Shown: positions 35,950 through 44,475 of the stretch, in pieces
How positions within the stretch are numbered: position 1 is the first letter of the stretch
How the letters are laid out: every line of letters begins with the position of its first letter
DNA from: Edwardsiella anguillarum
GTDB lineage: Bacteria > Pseudomonadota > Gammaproteobacteria > Enterobacterales > Enterobacteriaceae
DNA length: 64,000 nucleotides
NCBI RefSeq assembly: GCF_008801815.1
Contig: NZ_VZOX01000003.1
Direction: 5' to 3' (one strand)
The notes under the pieces: generated by a model
What the model was told of the DNA's origin: nothing
The model's database searches: none
What the model saw: only the letters and a program-made list of their open reading frames with translations
Program-made: the position numbers and the translations under genes

Positions 35950-38900
35950 ATGACCCTTTCCAGCGCACTCAAAACCCAGATCTCCCAGTGGTATAAGGCC
36001 CTGGCGCAGCAAATTCCCGATTTTGTCACCCGCCCGCAGCAGCGGCAAATGATCGCGGAGGTCGCGCGTGCGCTGAGCGGCGTCGACGCCCGTCATTTGG
36101 TGATTGAGGCGCCGACCGGCGTCGGTAAAACCCTCTCCTATCTGTTGCCCGGCATCGCCATCAGTCGGGCGCAGCAGAAGCCGCTGGTGGTGAGTACCGC
36201 CAACGTGGCGCTGCAGGATCAGATATATACCCAGGATCTGCCGCTGCTGCGGCGAATTATCCCCGATTTGACCTTTACCGCCGCCTTTGGCCGCGGTCGC
36301 TACGTGTGTCCGCGTAATTTGGCGGCGCTCTCCGAGCAGCAGGATGGGCAGGGATCCCTGCTGCTGTTTATCGATGATGCGCTGCAGCCGGGCAGCGAGG
36401 AGGAGCGGGCGCAGTGCCGGCGTCTGCAGGGGGAGCTGGAGAGTCGCCGCTGGGATGGGTTACGCGATCATCTGCATGACAATCTGGACGAGGGGCTATG
36501 GGCCAAGATGAGCACCGATCGGGCCAGCTGCCTGAATCGCAGCTGTTCCCACTTTCGCGACTGCCCGTTTTTTCTGGCGCGGCGTGAGATTGAAAGTGCC
36601 GATGTGGTGGTGGCCAACCATGCGCTGGTAATGGCGGCGCTGGAGAGTGAATCGGTGCTGCCGCCGCCGAAGGATTTGCTGCTGGTGCTGGATGAGGGGC
36701 ACCATCTGCCCGATGTCGCCCGCGATGCGCTGGAGATGGAGGGCGAGATCACGGCCCTGTTTGTGCAGGGGCAGATCGATATGATCGTACGCCATATCGA
36801 ACAGTGTCAGGCGCAGTATCAGCCCAAAAATCCGCCGCGCTTGCTGAACAGCGAGCGCCTGCAGGCGCACACGGCGGAGCTGCGTCAGCTGCTGACGGAT
36901 TTCGATCGTGCCGCCGCCGGGCTGCTGGCTGAGGAGCCTCAGTACCGCTTTATTCTGGGCCAACTGCCCGAAGCGCTGGGCGAACTGGCCCAGCGTCTGT
37001 ATAAGCTGTGCGATGGTCTGCGCGGCCTGAGCGAGTTCATGATGAACGATCTGCAGGAAAAAACCGGTAGCCACGATGCGCTGCGCCTGCAGCGTGCGCT
37101 GCTGCAGATGAGCCGAGCGTTCAGCTATCTAGAGGCGCTGAGCAAACTGTGGCGCCTGGCGGCGCTGGAGCAGGCCTCCAATGCGCCGATCTCCAAATGG
37201 CTGACGCAGGAGGTCAGCGACGGCGTGCATCACCGCTATCTGCACTGCGTTGGGATCCGGGTCTGCGATCAGCTGGAGCGCTTACTGTGGCGGCGCATTC
37301 CCCATGCGGTGATTACCTCGGCGACCCTGCGCTCCCTGAACCGCTTTGACCGTATCAGCGAGCTCTCTGGTCTGAACAGCCAGGCCGGCGATCGCTTTGT
37401 GGTGCTGGACTCGCCGTTTGACCATGTACACCAGGGACGCCTGGTGATCCCGCAGATGACGCTGGAGCCTACGCTGGCGCAGGAGGGGGAGCATTTACGT
37501 CAGATGGCCCACGTTTTCCGAACGGCCTGGCTGCGCGGTGAGCATACCGGCATGCTGGTGCTGTTTGCCAGCCAGCGGGCGATGCAGACGTTTTTGGGCT
37601 TTGTACCAGATCTGCGCTTGGGGCTGCTGGTGCAGGGGGACCGCCCCCGCTATCGCCTGGTGGAAGAGCACTGTCGCCGGGTGCGCGCCGGGACACAGAG
37701 CGCGCTGGTCGGGCTGCAGTCGTTTGCCGAGGGGCTGGATCTGAAGGGCGAGCTGTTGACCCAGGTGCATATTCATAAGGTGGCCTTTCCACCGGTAGAC
37801 AGCCCGGTGATCCTGACGGAGGGAGAGTGGCTGAAGTCGCGTAACCGCTACCCCTTTGAGGTGCAAAGCCTGCCAGGCGCCTCGTTTACCCTGATCCAGC
37901 AGGTCGGGCGGCTGATCCGCAGCCACGCCTGTCGCGGCGAGATCGTCATCTACGATCGCCGCCTGCTGAACAAACCCTACGGTAGCCGTCTGCTGGCCGC
38001 GCTGCCGGTGTTTCCGATCCTGCAGCCGCCGCTGCCGGAGGGGGAACCGCCCGCCTGGCCACAACCTGCGCCATCCAAGCGAGCCCCCCGCCGCGCTGCG
38101 CGCCGCCGAAATAACACTTGCCAAACAGAGCATCGCCTCCTGCCGCTCGGGTCGTTTCCCGGGGCGGAGCGGTGTGTTCGCCGTTTCGAAAGGGAGGCTC
38201 CCCGCGCGGGAGAAATGCCGTTGTCCAACTTGTCTAACTTGTCTAATTCTGTTTCTTCCTCTGGCGCAGCGCTTACGCCTGCGCGCGGGCTGGCACCGCT
38301 GGCGCAGGATGAACTCGATCTGCTTTCCCTGCTGCTGGTGCTGTTCAAGGCCAAGTGGGCGATCCTTGGCGCCGTACTGCTGTGCGCCCTGCTGGGGTTT
38401 ATCGCCAAGACACAGCTGCCGCAGAGGTGGACCAGCTATGCCGAGCTGATCCCGGCCCAGGCGCGCGAGCTGTCCGCGATGAACAGCGAGCTAAACCAGC
38501 TGGCCCTGCTGGATATCAAGGTCGACGCTACGCCGGGCTGGCTGATGGCCCGCTTTGTGCAGCTGTATGAGTCGCAGATCGTGCGCCGTGAATATATTGC
38601 CCAGACGGATTACTACAAAACGCTGGCGGCAGATCAACCCGATCCGCTGGCGCGTGAGCGTCTGCTGAGTTCGCTCACGCAGCAAGGCTTTACCCTGAAG
38701 AACAGCCAGCTGGATCAGGCGACCGAGAGCAAAGAGTACACCTATTACCGGCTGGGGGTCAGCGCCCGCAGCTCTCAGGAGGCCCATGCGCTGCTGCAGG
38801 GATACATTGACTTTGTCGCCGGCCGGGTAGTGGACGATCTGCGCTATAACATTAAGAATCAGCTAGATCAGACCCTGGCACGGGAGAAGGCGCAGTATCA

Positions 38901-39351
38901 GCTGACGCTGCAGCGCCTGAAGAATGCGCAGCAGGTGAAGATCCGCCGCCTGGACTATTCGCTGGCGGTGGCGCAGGCGGCGGGGATCAGCAAGCCGCTG
39001 TACGGCAACGGCGCAACGTTTAAGGATGACGACGATTTCCCGATTTCGCTGGGCACCAATGGCCTGCGTCAGAAGCTGGACATCGAGCGCAGCCAGACGG
39101 ATCTGAGCGAGCTTAACGCCGGGCTGAAGAACAGCCAGATGTATATCGCGCGGCTGAGCCAGGTACACCTGGATGCGCTGACGGTACAGCCGTTTAAGTA
39201 TTTGATGCTGCCGAGTGTCCCGGTGCAGAAAGAGGCGCCGAAGGGAGCGTTGATCGTGGTGCTCTCCGCGTTGACCGGTCTGCTGCTCTCCTGCGGCGCG
39301 GCGCTGATGCGTCATGCCATTGTGAGTCGGAAAGTGGGATCTTTTAATTAA
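35950..39351 (+). CDS. dinG: DinG helicase frame continuing into Wzz (fused ORF, 1133 codons)
   Basis: Residues 1-719 are DinG, the XPD-like 5'-3' DNA helicase that unwinds R-loops and D-loops. It has Walker A EAPTGVGKT (53-61), four iron-sulfur cysteines (YVCPRN, SCLNRSC, DCPFF), the DEGHH box in LVLDEGHHLPD, TSATLRSLNRF, and QVGRLIRSHACRGEIVIYDRRLL. E. coli DinG (716 residues) stops just after its Arg-rich end. Here the frame passes through RAPRRAARRRNN with no stop, crosses a 36-residue non-conserved linker, and runs into a complete FepE-type Wzz. Separate translation, a real fusion, or a one-base error are all possible; an inserted base in the C6 tract at 38084-38089 would bring TAA 38112-38114 into frame. 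Confidence 0.85.
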   Translation: MTLSSALKTQISQWYKALAQQIPDFVTRPQQRQMIAEVARALSGVDARHLVIEAPTGVGKTLSYLLPGIAISRAQQKPLVVSTANVALQDQIYTQDLPLLRRIIPDLTFTAAFGRGRYVCPRNLAALSEQQDGQGSLLLFIDDALQPGSEEERAQCRRLQGELESRRWDGLRDHLHDNLDEGLWAKMSTDRASCLNRSCSHFRDCPFFLARREIESADVVVANHALVMAALESESVLPPPKDLLLVLDEGHHLPDVARDALEMEGEITALFVQGQIDMIVRHIEQCQAQYQPKNPPRLLNSERLQAHTAELRQLLTDFDRAAAGLLAEEPQYRFILGQLPEALGELAQRLYKLCDGLRGLSEFMMNDLQEKTGSHDALRLQRALLQMSRAFSYLEALSKLWRLAALEQASNAPISKWLTQEVSDGVHHRYLHCVGIRVCDQLERLLWRRIPHAVITSATLRSLNRFDRISELSGLNSQAGDRFVVLDSPFDHVHQGRLVIPQMTLEPTLAQEGEHLRQMAHVFRTAWLRGEHTGMLVLFASQRAMQTFLGFVPDLRLGLLVQGDRPRYRLVEEHCRRVRAGTQSALVGLQSFAEGLDLKGELLTQVHIHKVAFPPVDSPVILTEGEWLKSRNRYPFEVQSLPGASFTLIQQVGRLIRSHACRGEIVIYDRRLLNKPYGSRLLAALPVFPILQPPLPEGEPPAWPQPAPSKRAPRRAARRRNNTCQTEHRLLPLGSFPGAERCVRRFEREAPRAGEMPLSNLSNLSNSVSSSGAALTPARGLAPLAQDELDLLSLLLVLFKAKWAILGAVLLCALLGFIAKTQLPQRWTSYAELIPAQARELSAMNSELNQLALLDIKVDATPGWLMARFVQLYESQIVRREYIAQTDYYKTLAADQPDPLARERLLSSLTQQGFTLKNSQLDQATESKEYTYYRLGVSARSSQEAHALLQGYIDFVAGRVVDDLRYNIKNQLDQTLAREKAQYQLTLQRLKNAQQVKIRRLDYSLAVAQAAGISKPLYGNGATFKDDDDFPISLGTNGLRQKLDIERSQTDLSELNAGLKNSQMYIARLSQVHLDALTVQPFKYLMLPSVPVQKEAPKGALIVVLSALTGLLLSCGAALMRHAIVSRKVGSFN
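38215..39351 (+). CDS. fepE: FepE-type Wzz, very-long O-antigen chain-length regulator
   Basis: This is the C-terminal part of the dinG frame, which has its own ATG at 38215 (GGGAG close upstream, GGGAGG 17 bases away). Read alone it gives 378 residues. A membrane segment follows DELDLLSLLLVLFKAKWAI, then LPQRWTSYAELIPAQ, a coiled periplasmic domain, and the second membrane segment near the C-terminus (LIVVLSALTGLLLSCGAALM). It ends PFKYLMLPSVPVQKEAPKG, the Wzz signature. The body resembles FepE (DYSLAVAQAAGISKPLYGNG, FPISLGTNGLRQKLDIE). It would set O-antigen modal length with the Wzy at 59.5 kb. Confidence 0.85.
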   Translation: MPLSNLSNLSNSVSSSGAALTPARGLAPLAQDELDLLSLLLVLFKAKWAILGAVLLCALLGFIAKTQLPQRWTSYAELIPAQARELSAMNSELNQLALLDIKVDATPGWLMARFVQLYESQIVRREYIAQTDYYKTLAADQPDPLARERLLSSLTQQGFTLKNSQLDQATESKEYTYYRLGVSARSSQEAHALLQGYIDFVAGRVVDDLRYNIKNQLDQTLAREKAQYQLTLQRLKNAQQVKIRRLDYSLAVAQAAGISKPLYGNGATFKDDDDFPISLGTNGLRQKLDIERSQTDLSELNAGLKNSQMYIARLSQVHLDALTVQPFKYLMLPSVPVQKEAPKGALIVVLSALTGLLLSCGAALMRHAIVSRKVGSFN

Positions 39352-39362
39352 TAAATCCGTAT

Positions 39363-39390
39363 AGATGGGGGGAATGACTTCTCCCCATCT
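39363..39390 (+). terminator. Hairpin after the dinG-wzz frame
   Basis: AGATGGGG and CCCCATCT pair over 8 bp, 12 bases past the stop. The following AATTAG gives only a poor T-tract, so termination may be partial. Confidence 0.45.
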
Positions 39391-39565
39391 AATTAGAGGG
39401 TATATAGATATATTTACTTGAATTGTTCGTTCGCCAATTGATTTTTTGGCTTTTTATTTTTAATTATTGCTGTTTTTTAGGCTTTTAATCTGTTGTATTA
39501 GTAAAGTATTCTATAATGTAAAGTTTGATGTTATCATCCAAAAAAAGTATTTAAATGGTGATAAT

Positions 39566-40498
39566 ATGCCTCCTTTGTCTCGGTTGAAAGGAAAGAATCT
39601 CTCTTGGGTTATTAATAAAGCTATATCAATAATCGTCGAAAATATAAATATTCTATATTATCGCTGGCGGCGAATTATACATGAGGGCCATATTTATCGA
39701 TGCCAAGATGAATATCGCTTCGATCGATCTTCATTAACACGGGCGAGAGATGCCGGAATATCGGGAATTATGCGTTTGTATAATGAGGAACGCTACTTAG
39801 AAAGCTCGATAGAAAGCTATATTGATCAATTGGATGAATTGATCATTGTGCATAACCGCTGTACAGATTCTACGCCAGCCATCTGTGAGAAAATGCGCAA
39901 AAAATACCCACACAAGATAAAGGTATTTCATTATATCCCAGCTGTGGCTCCGCCAGGCAGTCTTGAGCATGTCGCATTAGATCCTAGGGATGAGCGGAGT
40001 TTGGTTAATTACTATAACTTTGCGTTGTCAAAAACTACCAAAGAATATGTCATGAAGGTCGATGGTGATTGTATCTTAATTACCGATGCCTTTCTTAAAA
40101 TAAGAGAGTATATTCTTTCAAAAAATCCCAGCGATGAATATAATTATTTTTTTGGTATTAATTTAAAACGTAATGATGTGGGTGAGCTAGCGTTAAGAAA
40201 AAGTGCTCCTCTCACTGCGGGTTATGATCATGGTATCTTTAGGGTATCAAAAAATACGTTTTTCAAGCATGCGTATAATTATGAGGTTTTTTCTCATAAA
40301 TCAAAAGAAAAAAGCAATGGTATCGTTTTTTATCATTTAAAATCATTAAAAGAAGATCTTGCCGTTGATTCTCATGGATTGGATACTAAATTTTATCGTA
40401 GATATTTTAGTGACCGGTTGAGTCAGGACTTTATTGAGTGGTCTGATTTCCCTCAGACCAAGGGAATGCCACGCCCAGACTATATTAATGATTTGTAG
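39566..40498 (+). CDS. GT2-family glycosyltransferase
   Basis: From ATG 39566 the product has 310 residues; a TTG at 39467 would add 33. The GT-A fold is shown by ISGIMRLYNEERYLESSIESY (about 70-90), ELIIVHNRCTDST and the DXD-like MKVDGDCILI. No membrane segment is evident. The gene is strongly AT-rich, unlike dinG and nfo on either side, suggesting transfer. It follows the Wzz gene by 214 bp. A role in LPS or O-antigen linkage is inferred; the acceptor and sugar are unknown. Confidence 0.8.
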   Translation: MPPLSRLKGKNLSWVINKAISIIVENINILYYRWRRIIHEGHIYRCQDEYRFDRSSLTRARDAGISGIMRLYNEERYLESSIESYIDQLDELIIVHNRCTDSTPAICEKMRKKYPHKIKVFHYIPAVAPPGSLEHVALDPRDERSLVNYYNFALSKTTKEYVMKVDGDCILITDAFLKIREYILSKNPSDEYNYFFGINLKRNDVGELALRKSAPLTAGYDHGIFRVSKNTFFKHAYNYEVFSHKSKEKSNGIVFYHLKSLKEDLAVDSHGLDTKFYRRYFSDRLSQDFIEWSDFPQTKGMPRPDYINDL

Positions 40499-41092
40499 CT
40501 ATTGAATATTCCCTCTCTGAGTTTTGATATATCTGCATGCTATTGCAGATATATTGATATTTGAATGGATATAGTCGGTTTTTATGACATTCATTGATAT
40601 ATTTATCTCTGCAATTATCCAAGGTTGCCAATGTCTCGTGATTGCCTTGGTTAGACATCGCGATAGTCGCATGAGTGCGTAGATCGCTTTAGACTGGCTT
40701 ACACTGAATGGCGTAATCTGTATCATTATCAAAAATTTTAACTCTCCATCTGGGCTGAGCTATATAGATCACCGTATTAATTTTTGCCATGGGCGATATT
40801 TGACGTAGAAACTATCCCTAAAATGTAGGATGAAAATCCTAGGTCGCAGACGTATTAGCCATACTAATGGGATATCGGAGCACATACCTCAGCGCAGCCT
40901 CCAGAGTGCACTGTGGTGCCCACGCATTAATAGGTTGCAGCGAGTGTATCATTGTGTGGAAAACGCCAGCCCATTTCTGATGAGTAGACATGGACTGGAA
41001 AAGTGCAGCGGTATTCTGGCTCAAGTCGCGCTTCACTTAGCAAAAATATGCTTAGCAATATCTTATCTATATGAATTATATAGATAGTTTTG
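40499..41092. other. Intergenic region with possible gene remnant between GT2 gene and nfo
   Basis: Short frames here overlap on opposite strands. The minus-strand frame 40839-41036 ends with NAWAPQCTLEAALRYVLRYP, which resembles the C-terminal end of NAD-dependent sugar epimerases (pattern W.P..TLEEALRY). It has no start or fold upstream, so it may be a decayed fragment. Nothing else is recognised. Confidence 0.3.
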
Positions 41093-41941
41093 TTACGCTA
41101 TTTTCTGCTGCGCCTTGAGCCAGGCTATCTCATCCTGCCAGCGATCGGGATCGGTGGTTTCCAGGATCAGCGGGATGCCGTCAAAGCGCGGATCGCGCAT
41201 GATCCAGCGGAACGCGGTATAGCCGATATTGCCTTCCCCCAGACTCTGGTGTCGGTCAACTCGGCTGTTGAAGGCGCTTTTCGCATCGTTGAGGTGCATG
41301 CCACGCAGATATGTAAAGCCGACGGTGCGGGAGAATTGGGCAAAGGTCTCCTCGCATGCCGCTTCGTCGCGCAGATCATAGCCGGCGGCGAAGGCATGGC
41401 AGGTATCGATACAGACTCCGACGCGCGATTTGTCCTCGACCTGCTCAATGATGGCCGCCAGCTGCTCGAAGCGGAAGCCCAGGTTGCTGCCCTGACCGGC
41501 GGTGTTCTCGATCACCGCGCATACCCCCTGGGTCTGAGAGAGTGCGAGATTGATTGACTCCGCGATGCGGGACAGACAGTCGCGCTCGTCGATCTGCAGC
41601 AGGTGGCTACCGGGGTGAAAGTTGAGCAGGGTCAGCCCCAGATCGGCACAGCGCTGCATTTCATCGATAAAGGCGCCGCGCGACTTTTCCAGCGCCTCGG
41701 CGACCGGATGGCCCAGATTGATCAGGTAGCTATCGTGCGGCAGGATCTGCTGCGGCCGATAGTCATAGCGCGTGCAGGCGGCCCTGAAGGCGTCAATGGC
41801 ATCGTCCGTCAGCGGGGCCGCCTTCCATTGGCGCTGGTTCTTGGTGAACAGCGCAAATGCGGTGGCTTCCAGCGCATGGGCGCGGGCGGGGGCCTGATCC
41901 AGCCCTCCGGCGGCGCTGACGTGAGCTCCAATATATTTCAT
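41093..41941 (-). CDS. nfo: Endonuclease IV
   Basis: Nfo cleaves DNA at abasic sites and removes 3' blocking groups in base-excision repair. From ATG 41941 (AGGAG 8 bases upstream) the product has 282 residues. It has the TIM-barrel zinc ligand motifs: LPHDSYLINLG, LLNFHPGSH, VIENTAGQGSNLG, GVCIDTCHAFAAGYD, MHLNDAKS, VDRHQSLGEG and LILETTD. The nfo-yeiH order is as in E. coli. Confidence 0.96.
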   Translation of the reverse strand: MKYIGAHVSAAGGLDQAPARAHALEATAFALFTKNQRQWKAAPLTDDAIDAFRAACTRYDYRPQQILPHDSYLINLGHPVAEALEKSRGAFIDEMQRCADLGLTLLNFHPGSHLLQIDERDCLSRIAESINLALSQTQGVCAVIENTAGQGSNLGFRFEQLAAIIEQVEDKSRVGVCIDTCHAFAAGYDLRDEAACEETFAQFSRTVGFTYLRGMHLNDAKSAFNSRVDRHQSLGEGNIGYTAFRWIMRDPRFDGIPLILETTDPDRWQDEIAWLKAQQKIA

Positions 41942-42008
41942 AGGGTTATCTCCTGTTGCGATGGCGCTATTATGGCACTGAACGCACGGGCAGCGTAGTT
42001 TTTTACCC

Positions 42009-42046
42009 AAAACAAAACACCCTGCTAACCATGGGTTAACAGGGTG
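42009..42046 (-). terminator. Terminator of yeiH
   Basis: On the minus strand CACCCTG-N-TTAACC-type arms (42046-42034 with 42030-42018) pair over 12 of 13 positions and are followed by TTTTGTTTT. It lies 14 bp after the yeiH stop codon and just upstream of nfo, so the two genes are probably separate units. Confidence 0.8.
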
Positions 42047-42059
42047 CGGAGGCTGTCGT

Positions 42060-43124
42060 TTACAGGCAGCGCTGGATCACGACGTTGATGGCGGCGCCGC
42101 CGATAATCAGCCAGGCGAACAGCAGGCTGGCCAGAATGATGGGGCGGATACCGGCCTGGCGGATGGCGCTGATGTGGGTGGTCAGGCCAAGGGCGGCCAT
42201 GGCCATGGCCAGCAGGATGGTATCCAGGGTGATCAGCGCGTGCACCAGCGCGCCGGGCAGCAGGTTAAAGGAGTTAAAGCCGGCGACCAGAATAAAGATA
42301 ACCGCGAACCAGGGGATGGTGATCGGGGCTTTTTTCCCACCGGCGTTGCCGGCGCCGCGGCTGAGCGCGCTGGACAGGATCAGCAGAAACGGCGCCAGCA
42401 TCATCACGCGGATCATTTTGGCGATAACCGCGGCGTTGCCGGTGTCATCGCTGATAGCGCGTCCGGCGGCGACCACCTGGGCCACCTCATGTATCGTAGA
42501 TCCAATATAGATGCCGAAGCTTTCCTGGGTCATGGCGATCCACTGGTAGTGGGCGTTGAGCTGATAGAGCCAGGGGTACAGGAAGATGGCGATGGTACCG
42601 AAGATAACGACGGTCGAAACGGCAACCGAAACCTTGCTGGCGTCGGCTTTGACCACCGGTTCGGTGGCCATGACCGCCGCCGCGCCGCAGATGCTGCTGC
42701 CGGCACCGATCAGCATCACGGTCTGTTTGTCCATGCCAAAGACTTTACGACCCAGCCACAACGCCAGCAGGAAGGTGGAGCTGAGGGTCAGCGCATCGGT
42801 GACGATGCCGGTTAGGCCAACGTCGGCTATTTGCTGAAAGGTCAGGCGGAAGCCATACAGGATGATCCCCAGGCGTAGGAATTTCTGTTTGGCCAGATGA
42901 ACCCCGACGGAGCAGGGAATGCTCAGGGCCGGATAGACGCTGTTGCCGATCAGTATACCGAGGATGATGGCCAAGGTCAGGGCGCCAAAGCCGAGCTGTT
43001 CGACCCAGGGCAGGGCACCGGCCCACATGGATACGGCGGTGATGATGCCGGTCAGCAGCAGCCCGGGGAGCAGGCGCAGCAGGGCGTGGGTCTGGTGTGA
43101 AGCGCGCGATCTGTTTTCTGTCAT
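42060..43124 (-). CDS. yeiH: YeiH, UPF0324 inner-membrane protein
   Basis: From ATG 43124 the product has 354 residues and about ten membrane segments. It matches E. coli YeiH: RLGIILYGFRLTFQQIADVG, the conserved GAGSSICGAAAVMATEPVV, GIYIGSTIHEVAQVVAAG and MAMAALGLTTHI. The family is annotated as putative sulfate exporters, without firm evidence. YeiE, encoded nearby, is the likely regulator in E. coli. A small membrane protein and a universal stress protein gene are inserted between yeiH and yeiE here. Confidence 0.92.
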   Translation of the reverse strand: MTENRSRASHQTHALLRLLPGLLLTGIITAVSMWAGALPWVEQLGFGALTLAIILGILIGNSVYPALSIPCSVGVHLAKQKFLRLGIILYGFRLTFQQIADVGLTGIVTDALTLSSTFLLALWLGRKVFGMDKQTVMLIGAGSSICGAAAVMATEPVVKADASKVSVAVSTVVIFGTIAIFLYPWLYQLNAHYQWIAMTQESFGIYIGSTIHEVAQVVAAGRAISDDTGNAAVIAKMIRVMMLAPFLLILSSALSRGAGNAGGKKAPITIPWFAVIFILVAGFNSFNLLPGALVHALITLDTILLAMAMAALGLTTHISAIRQAGIRPIILASLLFAWLIIGGAAINVVIQRCL

Positions 43125-43259
43125 TGTTATTCTGAACTGTATTATTGTGAATTTAAGAGCCGTCAAGCTTAAAGAGACAGTGGCTAAATTCTAAATCGAT
43201 AATAGTACTATGTTTTATAGACATATTTGCTAGATACCTCCGCGCCGGATGCGCTCGGC

Positions 43260-43517
43260 TTAGGCATCCGGCGGGGTGGCGGCATTGGTATTGATGATGA
43301 TCAGCAGGACGCTCAGGGGGGAGAGCAGCGCCGCCAGCGCCGCGGTAACCGTGTTGCCCTGAGAGAGCAGCCAGGCGCCATAGTAAAAGCCGCAGGCCAG
43401 CGTCACCTGCAGGACAAAGGCCAGCGCACCGCCGCGCCACCCGCGCCTGGCCCAGGCAAAGGCGCAGATCGCCAGGGTCACCAGCGCACCGATCAGATAG
43501 CCATACAGGGTTTCCAT
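43260..43517 (-). CDS. Small membrane protein of unknown function
   Basis: From ATG 43517, preceded by a strong GGGAGG, the product has 85 residues. It has three hydrophobic segments (METLYGYLIGALVTLAICAFAW..., ALAFVLQVTLACGFYYGAWLL, AALAALLSPLSVLLIIINT) and a short polar tail. The frame is open 39 codons further upstream but without a ribosome site. I do not recognise the family. The good ribosome site and clean membrane pattern make it likely to be real. Confidence 0.65.
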   Translation of the reverse strand: METLYGYLIGALVTLAICAFAWARRGWRGGALAFVLQVTLACGFYYGAWLLSQGNTVTAALAALLSPLSVLLIIINTNAATPPDA

Positions 43518-43839
43518 GGTAGCCTCCCGCCCGCCGCTGTCGTGTTTAGACTGCCTACGTTGAGTATAGTGTAATTGTGCCGGGGTAAAGGACGGCGGCG
43601 TTTGCGCAGGGTGGGGCGACGGCGAATAAATCACCCGTTTGTGTTATAGTCAGACGGGATCTTTCGGCGGCGGCGTCAGGTACGCACGGCGCTGCGCAGG
43701 GAAGAGGCGCGCGGGTGCGACGCGCTCCGCTGGGATTTTCCAGGGCGCCCCGGCCGTGTGTGCGGCAGGTGCGTCTGAGTGACAGTAGCTGGGTTAACTA
43801 TCAATCATTTACATCAATCATCAATAAAGGAGATCCACA

Positions 43840-44280
43840 ATGGATGGCACCTATAACATGATTTTGGTACCGGTTGATTTGGAAGAGCCTCAGTTGACGG
43901 AGGTCGCGCTGAAGCACGCCCTGTTTTTGGCCGAGCAGTCCCAGGCTTCGCTGCGCCTGCTACATGTGCATTCCCCTGTTCCCACGATCTTTATGAGCGA
44001 GTATCCCCAGCAGATCGCTGAGCTGCGTGATGCGGCGCTACAGCAGGCCGAAAGACGGCTGGAGGCGCTGGCGGCATCGCTGCCGCTGCCGCCGGAGCGC
44101 ACCGGCGTCAAGGTCTGCTGGGGCTCTATCTATGATGAGATCCTGAAAGAGGCCGGGGCGTGCGGCGCGGATTTGATCGTGATCGGCTCACGCCGTCCCA
44201 GCATGTCAACCTACCTACTCGGCTCTAACGCCGCCCGCGTGGTGCGCCACGCCAGCATCTCCGTGCTGGTGGTGCGCTGA
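43840..44280 (+). CDS. Universal stress protein, UspF/UspG-like
   Basis: The 146-residue cytoplasmic product has the Usp alpha/beta fold: NMILVPVDLEE at the start, LRLLHVHSP, and the ATP-loop pattern G-2X-G-9X-G-(S/T) near the C-terminus (IGSRRPSMSTYLLGSNAARVVRHASISVLVVR in two parts). That loop suggests it belongs to the nucleotide-binding UspF/UspG branch. GGAG lies 7 bases before ATG 43840. It is flanked by promoterless GC-rich DNA on the left and a GC hairpin without T-run at 44288-44313. Confidence 0.88.
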   Translation: MDGTYNMILVPVDLEEPQLTEVALKHALFLAEQSQASLRLLHVHSPVPTIFMSEYPQQIAELRDAALQQAERRLEALAASLPLPPERTGVKVCWGSIYDEILKEAGACGADLIVIGSRRPSMSTYLLGSNAARVVRHASISVLVVR

Positions 44281-44475
44281 TCCTGCGCCGGCCTCTCTGG
44301 TCGGGGAGGCCGGACGTGAGATATTAATCGCTTTAAGTAGTAAATTCTTTCTGATTTATCTATAGTTGGCGCTGCGCACGCAATATTAGACGCAGAGAGC
44401 GGCCCCGTCGTCGTCGGGTCACAGGGCTATCGGCGCCGGGGACGGCGCGTTGGTTGAAACGGTTTGGATCTGTCT

